Source of the DNA: Parasutterella muris
GTDB lineage: Bacteria > Pseudomonadota > Gammaproteobacteria > Burkholderiales > Burkholderiaceae_F
DNA: 47,071 nt
Assembly (NCBI RefSeq): GCF_943193095.1
Contig: NZ_CALPCV010000018.1
Coordinates: forward strand, 1 to 47,071
Reading direction: 5' to 3'
A program made the translations under genes and the position numbers. This document shows, in pieces, positions 8,195-16,165 of the stretch; the first letter of the stretch is position 1, and every line of letters begins with the position of its first letter. The notes under the pieces are model-generated. The model was not told the origin of the DNA. It did not search any database and saw only the letters and a list, made by a program, of their open reading frames with translations.

Positions 8195-9235
8195 ATGCAT
8201 ATCGAAAACGAAGTTAAGCTTGACTTCAAAGATGTTCTTATCCGCCCCAAACGTTCCACGCTTTCCAGCCGCTCCAATGTCGATCTGACCCGTCCCTTCA
8301 CACTGCGCAACAGCGGTGTGGAATACAGCGGCATTCCGATCATCGCGGCCAACATGGACACCACCGGAACCTTCAAAATGGCCGAAGCCCTTGAAAAACA
8401 CGGCCTTTCCGTCGCGCTGCATAAGCATTACCAACCGGAAGAGTACATCTCCTTCTTTAATGGTCTGAAAAGAAAGTCGGCTGCCTTTTACTCCATGGGC
8501 ATTACCGCTGCCGATATGGAAAAATTCAGCTTTGTTATGGAAAAAGCGCCGGACGCGATCCAGTACCTCTGTATCGACGTGGCAAACGGCTATACGGAAA
8601 TCTTCGTCGACTTCGTCTCCAAAATCCGTGAGAAGTTCCCGCACATCGCCATCATGGCCGGCAACGTCGTTACGGGTGATATGACCGAAGAGCTGATTCT
8701 CGCCGGAGCCGACATCGTTAAAGTCGGCATCGGTCCCGGCTCCGTCTGCACCACACGCAAAATGACCGGCGTCGGCTATCCTCAGCTGTCAGCCATCATC
8801 GAATGCGCGGATGCCGCGCACGGCCTTGGCGGCCTGATCTGCGCCGACGGCGGATGCACCACCCCGGGTGACATCGCTAAGGCGTTCGGAGGCGGCGCTG
8901 ACTTCGTCATGCTCGGCGGTATGCTCGCCGGACACACGGAAAGCGGCGGCGAAACGATCGAAAAAGACGGCAAAATCTACCGCGCCTTCTACGGCATGAG
9001 CAGCAAATCCGCAATGGATAAATACTCCGGCGGCGTCGCAAAGTACAGAGCTGCCGAAGGCAAAACCGTTCTGCTCGAAGACCGCGGCCCGGTCGAACAC
9101 GCCGTGCAGGATATCCTCGGCGGCGTCCGCTCCGCCTGCACTTACGTCGGGGCGCGCCGACTCAAGGAGCTGACCAAACGTACTACGTTCGTACGCGTCA
9201 CGCAGCAACTCAACGAAGTCTTCGGTAAGTCATAA
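8195..9235 (+). CDS. guaC: GMP reductase
   Basis: 346 residues, the E. coli GuaC length. It converts GMP to IMP and ammonia with NADPH, returning guanine nucleotides to the purine pool. The catalytic cysteine is Cys185 in GIGPGSVCTTRKMTGVG. CBS domains, typical of the related IMP dehydrogenase, are absent. Other family blocks are AANMDTTGTF near 51-60 and GADFVMLGGMLAGH. AAAAGGA lies about 8 nt upstream of the start. It stands alone between two strong terminators. I see no clear promoter or riboswitch in the 98 bases before it. Confidence 0.95.
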   Translation: MHIENEVKLDFKDVLIRPKRSTLSSRSNVDLTRPFTLRNSGVEYSGIPIIAANMDTTGTFKMAEALEKHGLSVALHKHYQPEEYISFFNGLKRKSAAFYSMGITAADMEKFSFVMEKAPDAIQYLCIDVANGYTEIFVDFVSKIREKFPHIAIMAGNVVTGDMTEELILAGADIVKVGIGPGSVCTTRKMTGVGYPQLSAIIECADAAHGLGGLICADGGCTTPGDIAKAFGGGADFVMLGGMLAGHTESGGETIEKDGKIYRAFYGMSSKSAMDKYSGGVAKYRAAEGKTVLLEDRGPVEHAVQDILGGVRSACTYVGARRLKELTKRTTFVRVTQQLNEVFGKS

Positions 9236-9251
9236 TCCTTTCCGAATCCCG

Positions 9252-9280
9252 AGCGGCCGATTCATGCGGCCGCTTTTTTT
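9252..9280 (+). terminator. Intrinsic terminator after guaC
   Basis: The stem is GCGGCCG (9253-9259) and CGGCCGC (9267-9273), extended by an A-T pair, with a 7-nt loop and a run of seven T. It starts 17 nt after the guaC stop. Confidence 0.92.
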
Positions 9281-9373
9281 AACTGCCTGATTTGATGGGA
9301 GATGCCCCCGCTGATCCTCTTTCACAGGTTAAGCTCAGTACATTACGCCTCAGCATAGTGAGAGGGGACTATC

Positions 9374-10507
9374 GTGGTAAAAATTTCTAAACGCAAAATC
9401 ATTCGTTCTGCACCAAAAACAAAAGACGCTCCGACACAGGAATCCGTCGGCGGAGAGTCGCCGCAGGTGCTGGAAAAGGCCGACGTCTCTCTGGAAGATT
9501 CTAAGTTCGACCTCGGAGGCTACGAGGATCCCTATCAGTACCTCAAGCAGTACCTGCGCACCACTCAGACAAACGACGCATACAAACTTTCCAACGACCT
9601 GCTTGAGCAATTAACTCAGGAAGGAAAAGAGCGGCTTCTAACCGCCCTGATTCAGCATGAGGCCAAACGCTTTGACAAGAAAATCAGCAGCGTCAAAGAA
9701 ATGGACGCGCTCAAGCCGGATCTCAAACCCGGTGAATATCCTTATCTGAACGGCTACAACAGAGATCTGTACAACAAACAGATTCGTCAGCTGCAGATTG
9801 AACTGATCAAGCTGCAGAATTGGGTACAGAAAAAAGGCAAAAAAATTGTCCTCATCTTCGAAGGACGTGACGCCGCGGGCAAAGGCGGCACCATTCAGCG
9901 TTTCATTGAGCATCTCAACCCGCGCTTTGCGCGCGTCGCGGCTCTGCCTAAACCGACAGAAACGGAATCCGGCCAGTGGTACTTCCAGCGCTATGTCGCG
10001 CATCTCCCAACCAAAGGAGAAATGGTTTTCTTCGACCGCTCCTGGTACAACCGAGCCGTCGTTGAACCGGTAATGGGTTTCTGCACTCGGGATCAGTACG
10101 AGACGTTCATCAAGGAAGTGCCAAGCTTTGAGAAAAATATCCTTTCGAGCGGAATTATTCTTTTCAAGTTCTGGCTCGACGTTTCCCGCAAGGAACAAAA
10201 ACGCCGCTTCAAACAGCGCAGAAAAGACCCGCTCAAACAGTGGAAGCTTTCTCCGGTCGATCTTGCTTCTCTTTCCAAATGGGATGACTACACCAAAGCC
10301 ATTCATAAGATGTTCTTCGAGACCGACACTCAGGACGCTCCCTGGACCGTTATTGAAAGTGACGACAAAATGCGCGCGCGTATCAATGCCATCCGATTAG
10401 TACTGAGCAATATCGACTACACCGGACGCGATCTGAGCGTCATCGGGGAAGTGGATCCGAGAATCGTCTACCGCGCAAATTCCATCACAGGCTCTATTGA
10501 AAAGTAG
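9374..10507 (+). CDS. ppk2: PPK2-family polyphosphate kinase
   Basis: 377 residues. Uses polyphosphate to phosphorylate nucleotides, or makes polyphosphate from them. The core has the Walker A loop EGRDAAGKGG (163-172), the Walker B/lid region FFDRSWYNRA (219-228) and the downstream block FWLDVSRKEQKRRF. About 110 N-terminal residues precede the core: a basic low-complexity stretch, then a helical part. The start is a GTG at 9374 with GAGAGGGG a few bases upstream; no better ATG is near. Which PPK2 class, and so which nucleotide, cannot be fixed by eye. It lies 5.5 kb from phoBR, which controls phosphate supply; a regulatory link is inference. Confidence 0.9.
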   Translation: MVKISKRKIIRSAPKTKDAPTQESVGGESPQVLEKADVSLEDSKFDLGGYEDPYQYLKQYLRTTQTNDAYKLSNDLLEQLTQEGKERLLTALIQHEAKRFDKKISSVKEMDALKPDLKPGEYPYLNGYNRDLYNKQIRQLQIELIKLQNWVQKKGKKIVLIFEGRDAAGKGGTIQRFIEHLNPRFARVAALPKPTETESGQWYFQRYVAHLPTKGEMVFFDRSWYNRAVVEPVMGFCTRDQYETFIKEVPSFEKNILSSGIILFKFWLDVSRKEQKRRFKQRRKDPLKQWKLSPVDLASLSKWDDYTKAIHKMFFETDTQDAPWTVIESDDKMRARINAIRLVLSNIDYTGRDLSVIGEVDPRIVYRANSITGSIEK

Positions 10508-10569
10508 CTTACGCAGTAAATGGGACTTTAAGCCGAATTTGGAATTACACTCTCCCTAATTTATCAATC

Positions 10570-10602
10570 GAAGCTCTGCCTGCATGACCGCCGCAGAGCT
10601 TC
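10570..10602 (+). repeat. Perfect 10-bp inverted repeat before engB
   Basis: GAAGCTCTGC (10570-10579) pairs perfectly with GCAGAGCTTC (10593-10602) across a 13-nt loop. There is no T tract, so it is not a normal terminator. It ends 10 nt before the engB ribosome-binding site. It could mark the 3' end of the ppk2 message, structure the engB leader, or be a protein site. Confidence 0.8.
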
Positions 10603-10628
10603 AACTCTTCAGAAGGAATTTTGTTTTT

Positions 10629-11267
10629 ATGAGCGCTTTGTTTGATTCCGCAAAGTTCGTCATGTCCGTCTCCGAGCTCGACGGACTTCCGGACACGGAT
10701 CTTCCGGAAATCGCATTCGCAGGTCGTTCCAACGCCGGTAAATCGACAGCGATTAATGTCTTAACGCGTCAGGTGCGCCTTGCGTTCTCTTCTAAAACTC
10801 CGGGACGCACTCAGCTGCTGAATTTTTTTGAGCTGTCCGTCAAAGGACTTAAGCCGCGAGAAAGAAAACCGGTCGGCTTCTTTGTGGACCTCCCCGGCTA
10901 CGGCTTTGCAAAAGCGTCTCCGGAAACACGTAAAAATTGGGAAGGACTCGTCGGCGGCTACGTACAGCAGCGCCCTCAGCTCACCGGCATGGTTGTCGTG
11001 ATGGATGCCAGAAGACCCTTTATGCCGGCCGACGAATTCCTGCTCGACTTCATCTCGTTCCGTCCGGAGCTTAAACTCCACTTCCTTCTGAATAAAGCGG
11101 ATCAGCTCAAGAACATGGAAAGACGCGCCGCTTTAAATATCGCTCAGAAACGAGCCGCGGAAATCGGCCCTCAAGTCTCCGTACAGCTTTTCTCCGGTCT
11201 CAAGAAAGAAGGCGTCGAGCAGCTTCAAAAAGTCCTGAGCGGCTGGCTTAATCAGCCCTACCCTTAA
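10629..11267 (+). CDS. engB: Ribosome biogenesis GTPase EngB (YsxC/YihA)
   Basis: 212 residues from the chosen start. An essential GTPase for late 50S subunit assembly. G motifs are in order: G1 GRSNAGKST, G2 SKTPGRTQ, G3 DLPGYGFA and G4 NKAD. The ATG at 10629 gives MSALFDSAKF, matching the short N-terminus of the family, and has AAGGAA 10 nt upstream. An ATG at 10584 would lie inside the inverted repeat and lacks a ribosome-binding site. hemB follows 68 nt on. Confidence 0.94.
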   Translation: MSALFDSAKFVMSVSELDGLPDTDLPEIAFAGRSNAGKSTAINVLTRQVRLAFSSKTPGRTQLLNFFELSVKGLKPRERKPVGFFVDLPGYGFAKASPETRKNWEGLVGGYVQQRPQLTGMVVVMDARRPFMPADEFLLDFISFRPELKLHFLLNKADQLKNMERRAALNIAQKRAAEIGPQVSVQLFSGLKKEGVEQLQKVLSGWLNQPYP

Positions 11268-11335
11268 TTTTCATTTCACTCAGCGGTTCTATGATCACCG
11301 AGTAGATTATTTCTAACTTCAACTCATTCGAAATT

Positions 11336-12349
11336 ATGCAGACATTAGGACAGTTTCCTTCCGTAAGAATGCGCAGAATGCGCCACGACGATTTCTCCAG
11401 ACGACTGATGCGTGAAAGCCGGCTGAGTGTTGACGACCTTATCTATCCCGTTTTCGTCACAGAGGGGACAAACACCCGCGTAAAAGTTCCCTCTCTTCCC
11501 GGAGTGGAACGTCTTTCTATCGATCTTCTGCTGAAACAGGCTGAAGAATGCGTCAAGCTCGGCATTCCCGTCATGGCGCTTTTCCCTTCAATAGAAGACA
11601 GTCTCAAGACACCGGACGGTTCCGAAGCTGCCAACCCTGACGGTTTAATTCCGCGCACAGTGCGGGCGCTCAAAGAACATTTCCCGGAACTCGGCGTTAT
11701 GTGCGATGTGGCACTTGATCCTTACACAACACACGGGCAGGACGGCCTGATTGACGAAACCGGATTCATCCTCAATGACGAAACCATCGAAATGCTGGTT
11801 CGTCAGTCCCTCGCTCAGGCAGAAGCCGGAGCCGATATCGTTGCTCCGTCCGACATGATGGACGGCCGTATCGGCATCATCCGTCAGGAGCTGGAAAAGA
11901 GAGGTTTGATCTACACCAAGATTATGGCTTACTCCGCCAAATACGCTTCCTGCTTCTACGGTCCTTTCCGCGACGCCGTCGGCTCCTCTTCCAACCTTGG
12001 AAGAAGCAATAAAGCGGTTTATCAGCAGGATCCGGCAAACACCAACGAAGCGCTTTGGGAAGTTGGTCTTGATCTGGCTGAAGGCGCCGATATGGTCATG
12101 GTGAAACCCGGTATGCCGTACCTTGATGTTCTTTGGCGCGTCAAACAGGAGTTCCTCGCCCCGACTTACGTCTATCAGGTGAGCGGAGAATACGCCATGC
12201 TGATGGCTGCCATCCGGAACGGCTGGCTCGACGAAAAGAAAGCCATCATGGAGTCTCTCGTCTGCTTCAAGCGTGCAGGCGCAGACGGCATCCTGACGTA
12301 CTTTGCTCCGCAGGCAGCCCGCTGGCTCGCCGAAGAAGGCAGAAGGTAA
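11336..12349 (+). CDS. hemB: Delta-aminolevulinic acid dehydratase (porphobilinogen synthase)
   Basis: 337 residues. Joins two 5-aminolevulinate molecules into porphobilinogen, an early step of heme synthesis. The two substrate-binding lysines are in YSAKYASCFYGPFR and MVKPGMPYLD. The metal loop reads DVALDPYTTHGQDG; it lacks the three cysteines of zinc enzymes and so looks like the magnesium type. I see no good ribosome-binding site before the ATG. It ends 23 nt before a terminator shared with the convergent hslR. Confidence 0.95.
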   Translation: MQTLGQFPSVRMRRMRHDDFSRRLMRESRLSVDDLIYPVFVTEGTNTRVKVPSLPGVERLSIDLLLKQAEECVKLGIPVMALFPSIEDSLKTPDGSEAANPDGLIPRTVRALKEHFPELGVMCDVALDPYTTHGQDGLIDETGFILNDETIEMLVRQSLAQAEAGADIVAPSDMMDGRIGIIRQELEKRGLIYTKIMAYSAKYASCFYGPFRDAVGSSSNLGRSNKAVYQQDPANTNEALWEVGLDLAEGADMVMVKPGMPYLDVLWRVKQEFLAPTYVYQVSGEYAMLMAAIRNGWLDEKKAIMESLVCFKRAGADGILTYFAPQAARWLAEEGRR

Positions 12350-12372
12350 GCCGACAAGCGCAGTAAAAATTT

Positions 12373-12407
12373 AAGGAGCGGTCCAAAACGGATTCGCTCC
12401 TTTTCTT
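12373..12407. terminator. Bidirectional terminator between hemB and hslR
   Basis: The stem is AAGGAGCG (12373-12380) and CGCTCCTT (12395-12402), with an inner TCC/GGA pairing. On the plus strand it is followed by TTCTTTT, on the minus strand by AAATTTTT. The two convergent genes end 23 nt and 5 nt from it, so it serves both. Confidence 0.85.
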
Positions 12408-12827
12408 TTAAATGTCCTTTGAAGGATTAAAGCCTTCAATGAATTTCCTGATTTTCCGCCCGTCACGCTTCGTAGGACGGCCGTGATAGTCACTGCCTGG
12501 CATCGGCATCATCTTGCTGTTTTCGCGTATCAGAAGTCGTTTTTGGAGGCTTTCCGGCGTTTCTTCATAAAGTGCCTGCGCTGCGACTGCGTTTCCGCGC
12601 TTTCCGGACAGAGCCTTAACGATCACTTCAAAACGCTCCTCGCCCCGAATAATCTCCAGCTTCTCGCCGACCTTGACCGTCTTGCTCGCTTTCAGCCGTA
12701 CGCCGTTCATCCGTACGCGGCCAAGCTCAATATTGTCCTGAGACAGCGTGCGTGTCTTGTAAAAACGCGCGGCCCAAAGCCATTTGTCCAGGCGAACGTC
12801 ACTGTCTTCAATCTCGTTTTTCTTCAT
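12408..12827 (-). CDS. hslR: Heat shock protein 15 (S4-domain RNA-binding protein)
   Basis: 139 residues. An S4 RNA-binding fold fills the N-terminal half (VRLDKWLWAARFYKTRTLSQ, then GRVRMNGVRLKASKTVKVGEKLEI), with a basic C-terminal tail. The E. coli relative binds stalled 50S subunits that still carry a nascent chain and helps recycle them. It is downstream of rplQ on the same strand (71-nt gap with a weak hairpin), so it may receive some read-through from the alpha block. Confidence 0.88.
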   Translation of the reverse strand: MKKNEIEDSDVRLDKWLWAARFYKTRTLSQDNIELGRVRMNGVRLKASKTVKVGEKLEIIRGEERFEVIVKALSGKRGNAVAAQALYEETPESLQKRLLIRENSKMMPMPGSDYHGRPTKRDGRKIRKFIEGFNPSKDI

Positions 12828-12848
12828 TTTCTATCCTGCAGGTACAGC

Positions 12849-12872
12849 AAAGGCCCGCATTTGCGAGCCTTT
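12849..12872 (-). terminator. Weak terminator-like hairpin after rplQ
   Basis: AAAGGC (12849-12854) pairs with GCCTTT (12867-12872), with an inner CGC/GCG pairing. The minus-strand tail is GCTGTACC, not a T run, so termination would be inefficient or Rho-assisted. It is the only hairpin between rplQ and hslR. Confidence 0.45.
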
Positions 12873-12898
12873 ACCTTGTTCCGTCTCTATGTCAGAGA

Positions 12899-13303
12899 TT
12901 ATTCAGCCTTGGCTTCTTCCTTGGCGGGAGCAGCGTCGGTTGTCTTCTGAACGAGTTCAACGTAAGCGAGAGGAGCATTGTCGCCAACGCGATAGCCCAT
13001 CTTCAGGATACGAGTGTAGCCGCCCTTACGATCCTTGAACATCGGTCCGATTTCGTTGAACAGCTTGACAACGATTTCGCGATCACGAAGACGGTTAAAT
13101 GCGAGACGCTTGTTCGCAACTGTCGGCTCTTTGGCAAGAGTGATCATCGGCTCAACAACACGACGAAGCTCTTTGGCTTTCGGCAGAGTTGTCTTGATGG
13201 CTTCATGACGCAGCAGAGAATTGGTCATGTTGCGGAGCATGGCCAGACGATGGGCAGATGTACGATTCAGTTTGCGAAGACCGAGTTTATGACGCATTTT
13301 CAA
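12899..13303 (-). CDS. rplQ: 50S ribosomal protein L17
   Basis: 134 residues beginning MKMRHKLGLRKLNRTSAHR, the L17 signature, with a typical Ala/Glu/Lys-rich C-terminus. L17 sits near the exit-tunnel side of the 50S subunit. It is the last gene of the alpha block. It is separated from rpoA by 150 nt holding its own candidate promoter, which is unusual because rpoA and rplQ are normally close together. Its ribosome-binding site is AAGGAA. Confidence 0.97.
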   Translation of the reverse strand: MKMRHKLGLRKLNRTSAHRLAMLRNMTNSLLRHEAIKTTLPKAKELRRVVEPMITLAKEPTVANKRLAFNRLRDREIVVKLFNEIGPMFKDRKGGYTRILKMGYRVGDNAPLAYVELVQKTTDAAPAKEEAKAE

Positions 13304-13382
13304 ATTCCTTAATAAAAAGTCTAGTTAGGGTGCCGCTTGGGCATCTCCCGTCTCTTCTATCTCCTTTCGGAGCGGGCGGGTG

Positions 13383-13419
13383 AGCTCGGCATTATAGCCG
13401 AGCTGAATAAAATTTTAAA
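13383..13419 (-). promoter_or_regulatory. Candidate rplQ promoter inside a palindrome
   Basis: On the minus strand a perfect TATAAT (13391-13396) forms the exact loop of an 8-bp perfect inverted repeat, AGCTCGGC (13383-13390) and GCCGAGCT (13397-13404). A TTTAAA at 13414-13419 sits 17 nt upstream as a weak -35 (4 of 6). The region upstream is AT-rich, like an UP element. It would start a message about 80 nt before rplQ. Confidence 0.55.
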
Positions 13420-13453
13420 AATATCGAAGTAAAACAAATACTACAAAATGTTC

Positions 13454-14515
13454 TTAGTGGTCGAGACCAACAGGAGGCCAGTTCTCAAGCTTCATGCCGA
13501 GTGTCAGACCGTGCGCAGCCAGGACTTCCTTAATCTCATTGAGCGACTTGCGTCCGAGGTTCGGAGTCTTGAGAAGTTCGTTTTCTGTTCTTTGGATCAG
13601 ATCGCCGATGTAGTAAATGTTTTCGGCTTTCAGGCAGTTCGCAGAACGAACGGTGAGTTCAAGATCGTCAACCGGACGGCGAAGGATCGGATCAACCGGA
13701 CGGCGAAGGATCGGATCAACCGGAGGCTGAGGTTTGACAACAGGCTCTTCAACAGTGACACCACTGGTGCTGCTGAAGATGGGCGCGGGAGCGGGAGGCT
13801 CGGCGCCAATGGTCGGCAGTCCGCCAAAGACGGAAAGCTGATCCTGAAGAATGTGAGCGGCCTGACGAAGGGCTTCTTCCGGAAGAATAGCGCCGTTCGT
13901 TTCAATGGACATAACGAGCTTGTCAAGGTCAGTACGCTGTTCAACACGAGCGTTTTCAACCTTATAGGCGACGCGAAGAATCGGGGAGAAGGAAGCATCC
14001 ATAATGATGCGGCCAATCGTTCCCTTGCTGTAGTCGTCTTTCAGAGCTCTCATGTCGCCCGGCTGATAGCCGCGGCCTTTTTCAACCTTGAGCTGCATGT
14101 CGATCTTTCCGCCAGAAAGATTTGCAATCACATGGTCAGGGTTGAGAATCGTGCAGTCATGAGGCAGATCAAAGTCGGCCGCTGTCACAACACCCTGGCC
14201 TTCACGACGCAGCGTTACGGTGACTTCATCACGGTTCTCGAGTTTGAAAATCACGCCCTTGACGTTAAGAAGAATGTCAACAACGTCTTCCTTAACACCG
14301 TCAATCTGGCTGTATTCGTGAACAACACCGGCAATCTGAGCTTCAGTCGGAGCAAAGCCGACCATGGAGCTGAGAAGAACACGACGAAGCGCGTTGCCAA
14401 GCGTATGGGCGTAACCGGTTTCAAACGGTTCCATCGTTACGGTGGCGGAATAAGGATTGCCGTCAACAGCTTCGACTTCGATGCTGCGCGGCTTAAGCAG
14501 AGCATTAACAGACAT
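13454..14515 (-). CDS. rpoA: RNA polymerase alpha subunit
   Basis: 353 residues from the chosen start, longer than the usual 325-330. The N-terminal domain, which dimerises and assembles beta and beta', has TLGNALRRVLLSSM. The C-terminal domain, which contacts UP elements and activators, has RSANCLKAE with the DNA-contacting Arg at 290. The extra length is a long Pro-rich linker plus an exact second copy of DPILRRPV (267-274 and 275-282). The start at 14515 (MSVNALLKP) has AGAAGGA 6 nt upstream; the frame stays open to 14590 but lacks such a site. An intergenic region with two hairpins separates it from rpsD. Confidence 0.97.
   Translation of the reverse strand: MSVNALLKPRSIEVEAVDGNPYSATVTMEPFETGYAHTLGNALRRVLLSSMVGFAPTEAQIAGVVHEYSQIDGVKEDVVDILLNVKGVIFKLENRDEVTVTLRREGQGVVTAADFDLPHDCTILNPDHVIANLSGGKIDMQLKVEKGRGYQPGDMRALKDDYSKGTIGRIIMDASFSPILRVAYKVENARVEQRTDLDKLVMSIETNGAILPEEALRQAAHILQDQLSVFGGLPTIGAEPPAPAPIFSSTSGVTVEEPVVKPQPPVDPILRRPVDPILRRPVDDLELTVRSANCLKAENIYYIGDLIQRTENELLKTPNLGRKSLNEIKEVLAAHGLTLGMKLENWPPVGLDH
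13670..13717 (-). repeat. In-frame 24-bp tandem duplication in rpoA
   Basis: Two identical 24-nt units (13670-13693 and 13694-13717) stand head to tail, followed by 7 matching bases of a third. The units coincide exactly with codons 275-282 and 267-274, so the protein gains a second DPILRRPV without a frameshift. Confidence 0.98.
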
Positions 14516-14592
14516 TAGTTTTCCTTCTAACAATACCCTCGGCTCGTTACACCGATAAGGCTGTAGGAATGTTGGGGCCTTAAACGACACGA

Positions 14593-14656
14593 CGATCTCA
14601 GCCCCAAAGGATGAGATCGCGTGGTGAAACTATGCGGCAGCGCACTACACTGCCGC
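14593..14656 (-). other. Paired hairpins in the rpsD-rpoA gap
   Basis: Two perfect stems lie between the rpsD stop and the rpoA start: GCGGCAG/CTGCCGC (14634-14640 with 14650-14656) and CGATCTCA/TGAGATCG (14593-14600 with 14612-14619). Neither has a T tract. The GGGGC in the loop of the second can also pair with GCCCC just downstream (about 14575-14579), giving an alternative or pseudoknot fold. This may control rpoA translation or RNA processing. Confidence 0.7.
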
Positions 14657-14668
14657 GGTACTGCAAGT

Positions 14669-15292
14669 TTAGCGAGAATACAATTCAACAATCAGAGATT
14701 CGTTGACGTCGTGAGCGATTTCGTCACGGGCCGGAACATGCTTGAATGTTCCTTCCTTCTTGTTTACATCAACGGAAACCCAGTCCGGGAAACCACCGGT
14801 TTCTGCCAGTTTCAGGCTGTTAACAATACGTTCCTGATTCTTGGCTTTTTCACGGACGGCGATGACGTCGCCTTCTTTAACTAAGTAAGAAGGAATATTG
14901 ACTTTGTTGCCGTTGACGCTGATAGCGCAGTGGGAAACCAGCTGACGTGCTTCAGCACGTGTGCAGCCGAAGCCCATACGATAGACAACATTGTCCAGAC
15001 GTCTTTCAAGCAGGCTGAGGAGCTGCTCGCCGGTGTTGCCGCGTTTTCTGGCGGCTTTGGCGAAATAAAGTCTGAACTGACGTTCGAGAACGCCGTACAT
15101 ACGTTTAACTTTCTGCTTTTCACGAAGCTGAGCACCGTAGTCAGAGAGACGAGCACCGGAGGTGCGGCCATGCTGACCCGGGGCATATTCGTGTTTGCAT
15201 TTGGAATCAAAAGAGCGAACAGCGCTCTTGAGATTCAAGTCGCAGCCTTCACGGCGTGCGAGCTTTTCTTTAGGTCCGGTATAACGAGCCAT
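14669..15292 (-). CDS. rpsD: 30S ribosomal protein S4
   Basis: 207 residues beginning MARYTGPKEKLARREG, with the S4 RNA-binding fold at about 95-160 (RRLDNVVYRMGF, ARQLVSHCAISVNG). S4 starts 30S assembly on the 5' domain of 16S rRNA. In E. coli it also represses the alpha operon by binding its leader. Here it lies between rpsK and rpoA, both of which are separated from it by hairpin-bearing gaps. Confidence 0.98.
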   Translation of the reverse strand: MARYTGPKEKLARREGCDLNLKSAVRSFDSKCKHEYAPGQHGRTSGARLSDYGAQLREKQKVKRMYGVLERQFRLYFAKAARKRGNTGEQLLSLLERRLDNVVYRMGFGCTRAEARQLVSHCAISVNGNKVNIPSYLVKEGDVIAVREKAKNQERIVNSLKLAETGGFPDWVSVDVNKKEGTFKHVPARDEIAHDVNESLIVELYSR

Positions 15293-15324
15293 TTTTTTCT
15301 CTTATCCTGTGTCTTCCACATTCA

Positions 15325-15346
15325 GTTAATCAGTTTGCTGATTAAC
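15325..15346 (-). other. Hairpin between rpsK and rpsD
   Basis: A perfect 9-bp stem (GTTAATCAG at 15325-15333, CTGATTAAC at 15338-15346) with a 4-nt loop sits in the 68-nt gap. No T tract follows, so a role in RNA processing, stability or S4 binding is more likely than termination. Confidence 0.65.
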
Positions 15347-15360
15347 GCGGGAATTAGTTA

Positions 15361-15774
15361 TTAAACACGGCGACGCTTCGAAGGACGAACACCGTTGTGA
15401 GGAACGGGAGTAACGTCCTGAATGGAAGTGACGCGAATACCAAGAGCGTTGAGCGCGCGAACACTGGATTCGCGGCCGGGTCCGGGTCCGGTAATACGGA
15501 CTTCAACGTTCTTTAAGCCATATTCAAGGGCATGACGGCCGGCCTGCTCTGCTGCAACCTGAGCTGCAAACGGAGTGGACTTACGAGAGCCTTTGAAACC
15601 CTGAGCGCCGGAGCTGGACGCAGCAATCGCGTTGCCCTGACGGTCAGTAATTGTGATGATTGTATTGTTGAAGGAAGCGTGAACGTGGGCAATGCCTTCT
15701 GTCACGACTTTCTTAACTTTTCTGCGAGCGCGCTGAGCAGCAATCTGCTGCGCGTTAGGAATCTTTCCTGCCAT
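15361..15774 (-). CDS. rpsK: 30S ribosomal protein S11
   Basis: 137 residues. The S11 core is clear: VHASFNNTIITITDRQGN, then GFKGSRKSTPFAAQ and the conserved C-terminus DVTPVPHNGVRPSKRRRV. S11 shapes the 30S platform near the mRNA exit and the anti-Shine-Dalgarno helix. It lies 14 nt after rpsM in the usual order. Confidence 0.98.
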   Translation of the reverse strand: MAGKIPNAQQIAAQRARRKVKKVVTEGIAHVHASFNNTIITITDRQGNAIAASSSGAQGFKGSRKSTPFAAQVAAEQAGRHALEYGLKNVEVRITGPGPGRESSVRALNALGIRVTSIQDVTPVPHNGVRPSKRRRV

Positions 15775-15788
15775 AGTCGTCCTTTACC

Positions 15789-16154
15789 TTATTTCTTAAG
15801 TGCGACGCCAGCTTTCTTCGGTCCCTTGCGGGTACGAGCATTCGTACGGGTGCGCTGACCGCGAACGGGCAGACCGCGACGATGACGCATACCTCTGTAG
15901 GTACCTAAGTCAATAAGGCGCTTAATTGACAATTGAACTTCACGACGAAGGTCGCCTTCGACAGTCAGCTTGCTGATCGCATCACGAATTTTTTCAAGTT
16001 CTGCGTCTGTCAGGTCTTTGACCTTCTTAGTTGTGTCAACACCAACCGCATTCAAAATTTCACGGGCACGGGGACGACCGATGCCATAGATGGCGGTTAA
16101 GCCGATTTCAGCGTGCTGATTCGGCGGAATGTTAATACCGGCGATACGAGCCAT
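15789..16154 (-). CDS. rpsM: 30S ribosomal protein S13
   Basis: 121 residues with the S13 signatures MARIAGINIP, GIGRPRAREIL and RGMRHRRGLPVRGQRT, and a basic C-terminal tail that reaches the P-site tRNA. It sits in the 30S head and bridges to the 50S subunit. It follows rpmJ by 11 nt. Confidence 0.98.
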   Translation of the reverse strand: MARIAGINIPPNQHAEIGLTAIYGIGRPRAREILNAVGVDTTKKVKDLTDAELEKIRDAISKLTVEGDLRREVQLSIKRLIDLGTYRGMRHRRGLPVRGQRTRTNARTRKGPKKAGVALKK

Positions 16155-16165
16155 TATTTACCTCT

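Noticed and set aside
13670..13724. Possible CRISPR or other spaced repeat array
   Set aside because: The units touch with no spacers, there are only two full copies, and they are in frame within rpoA.
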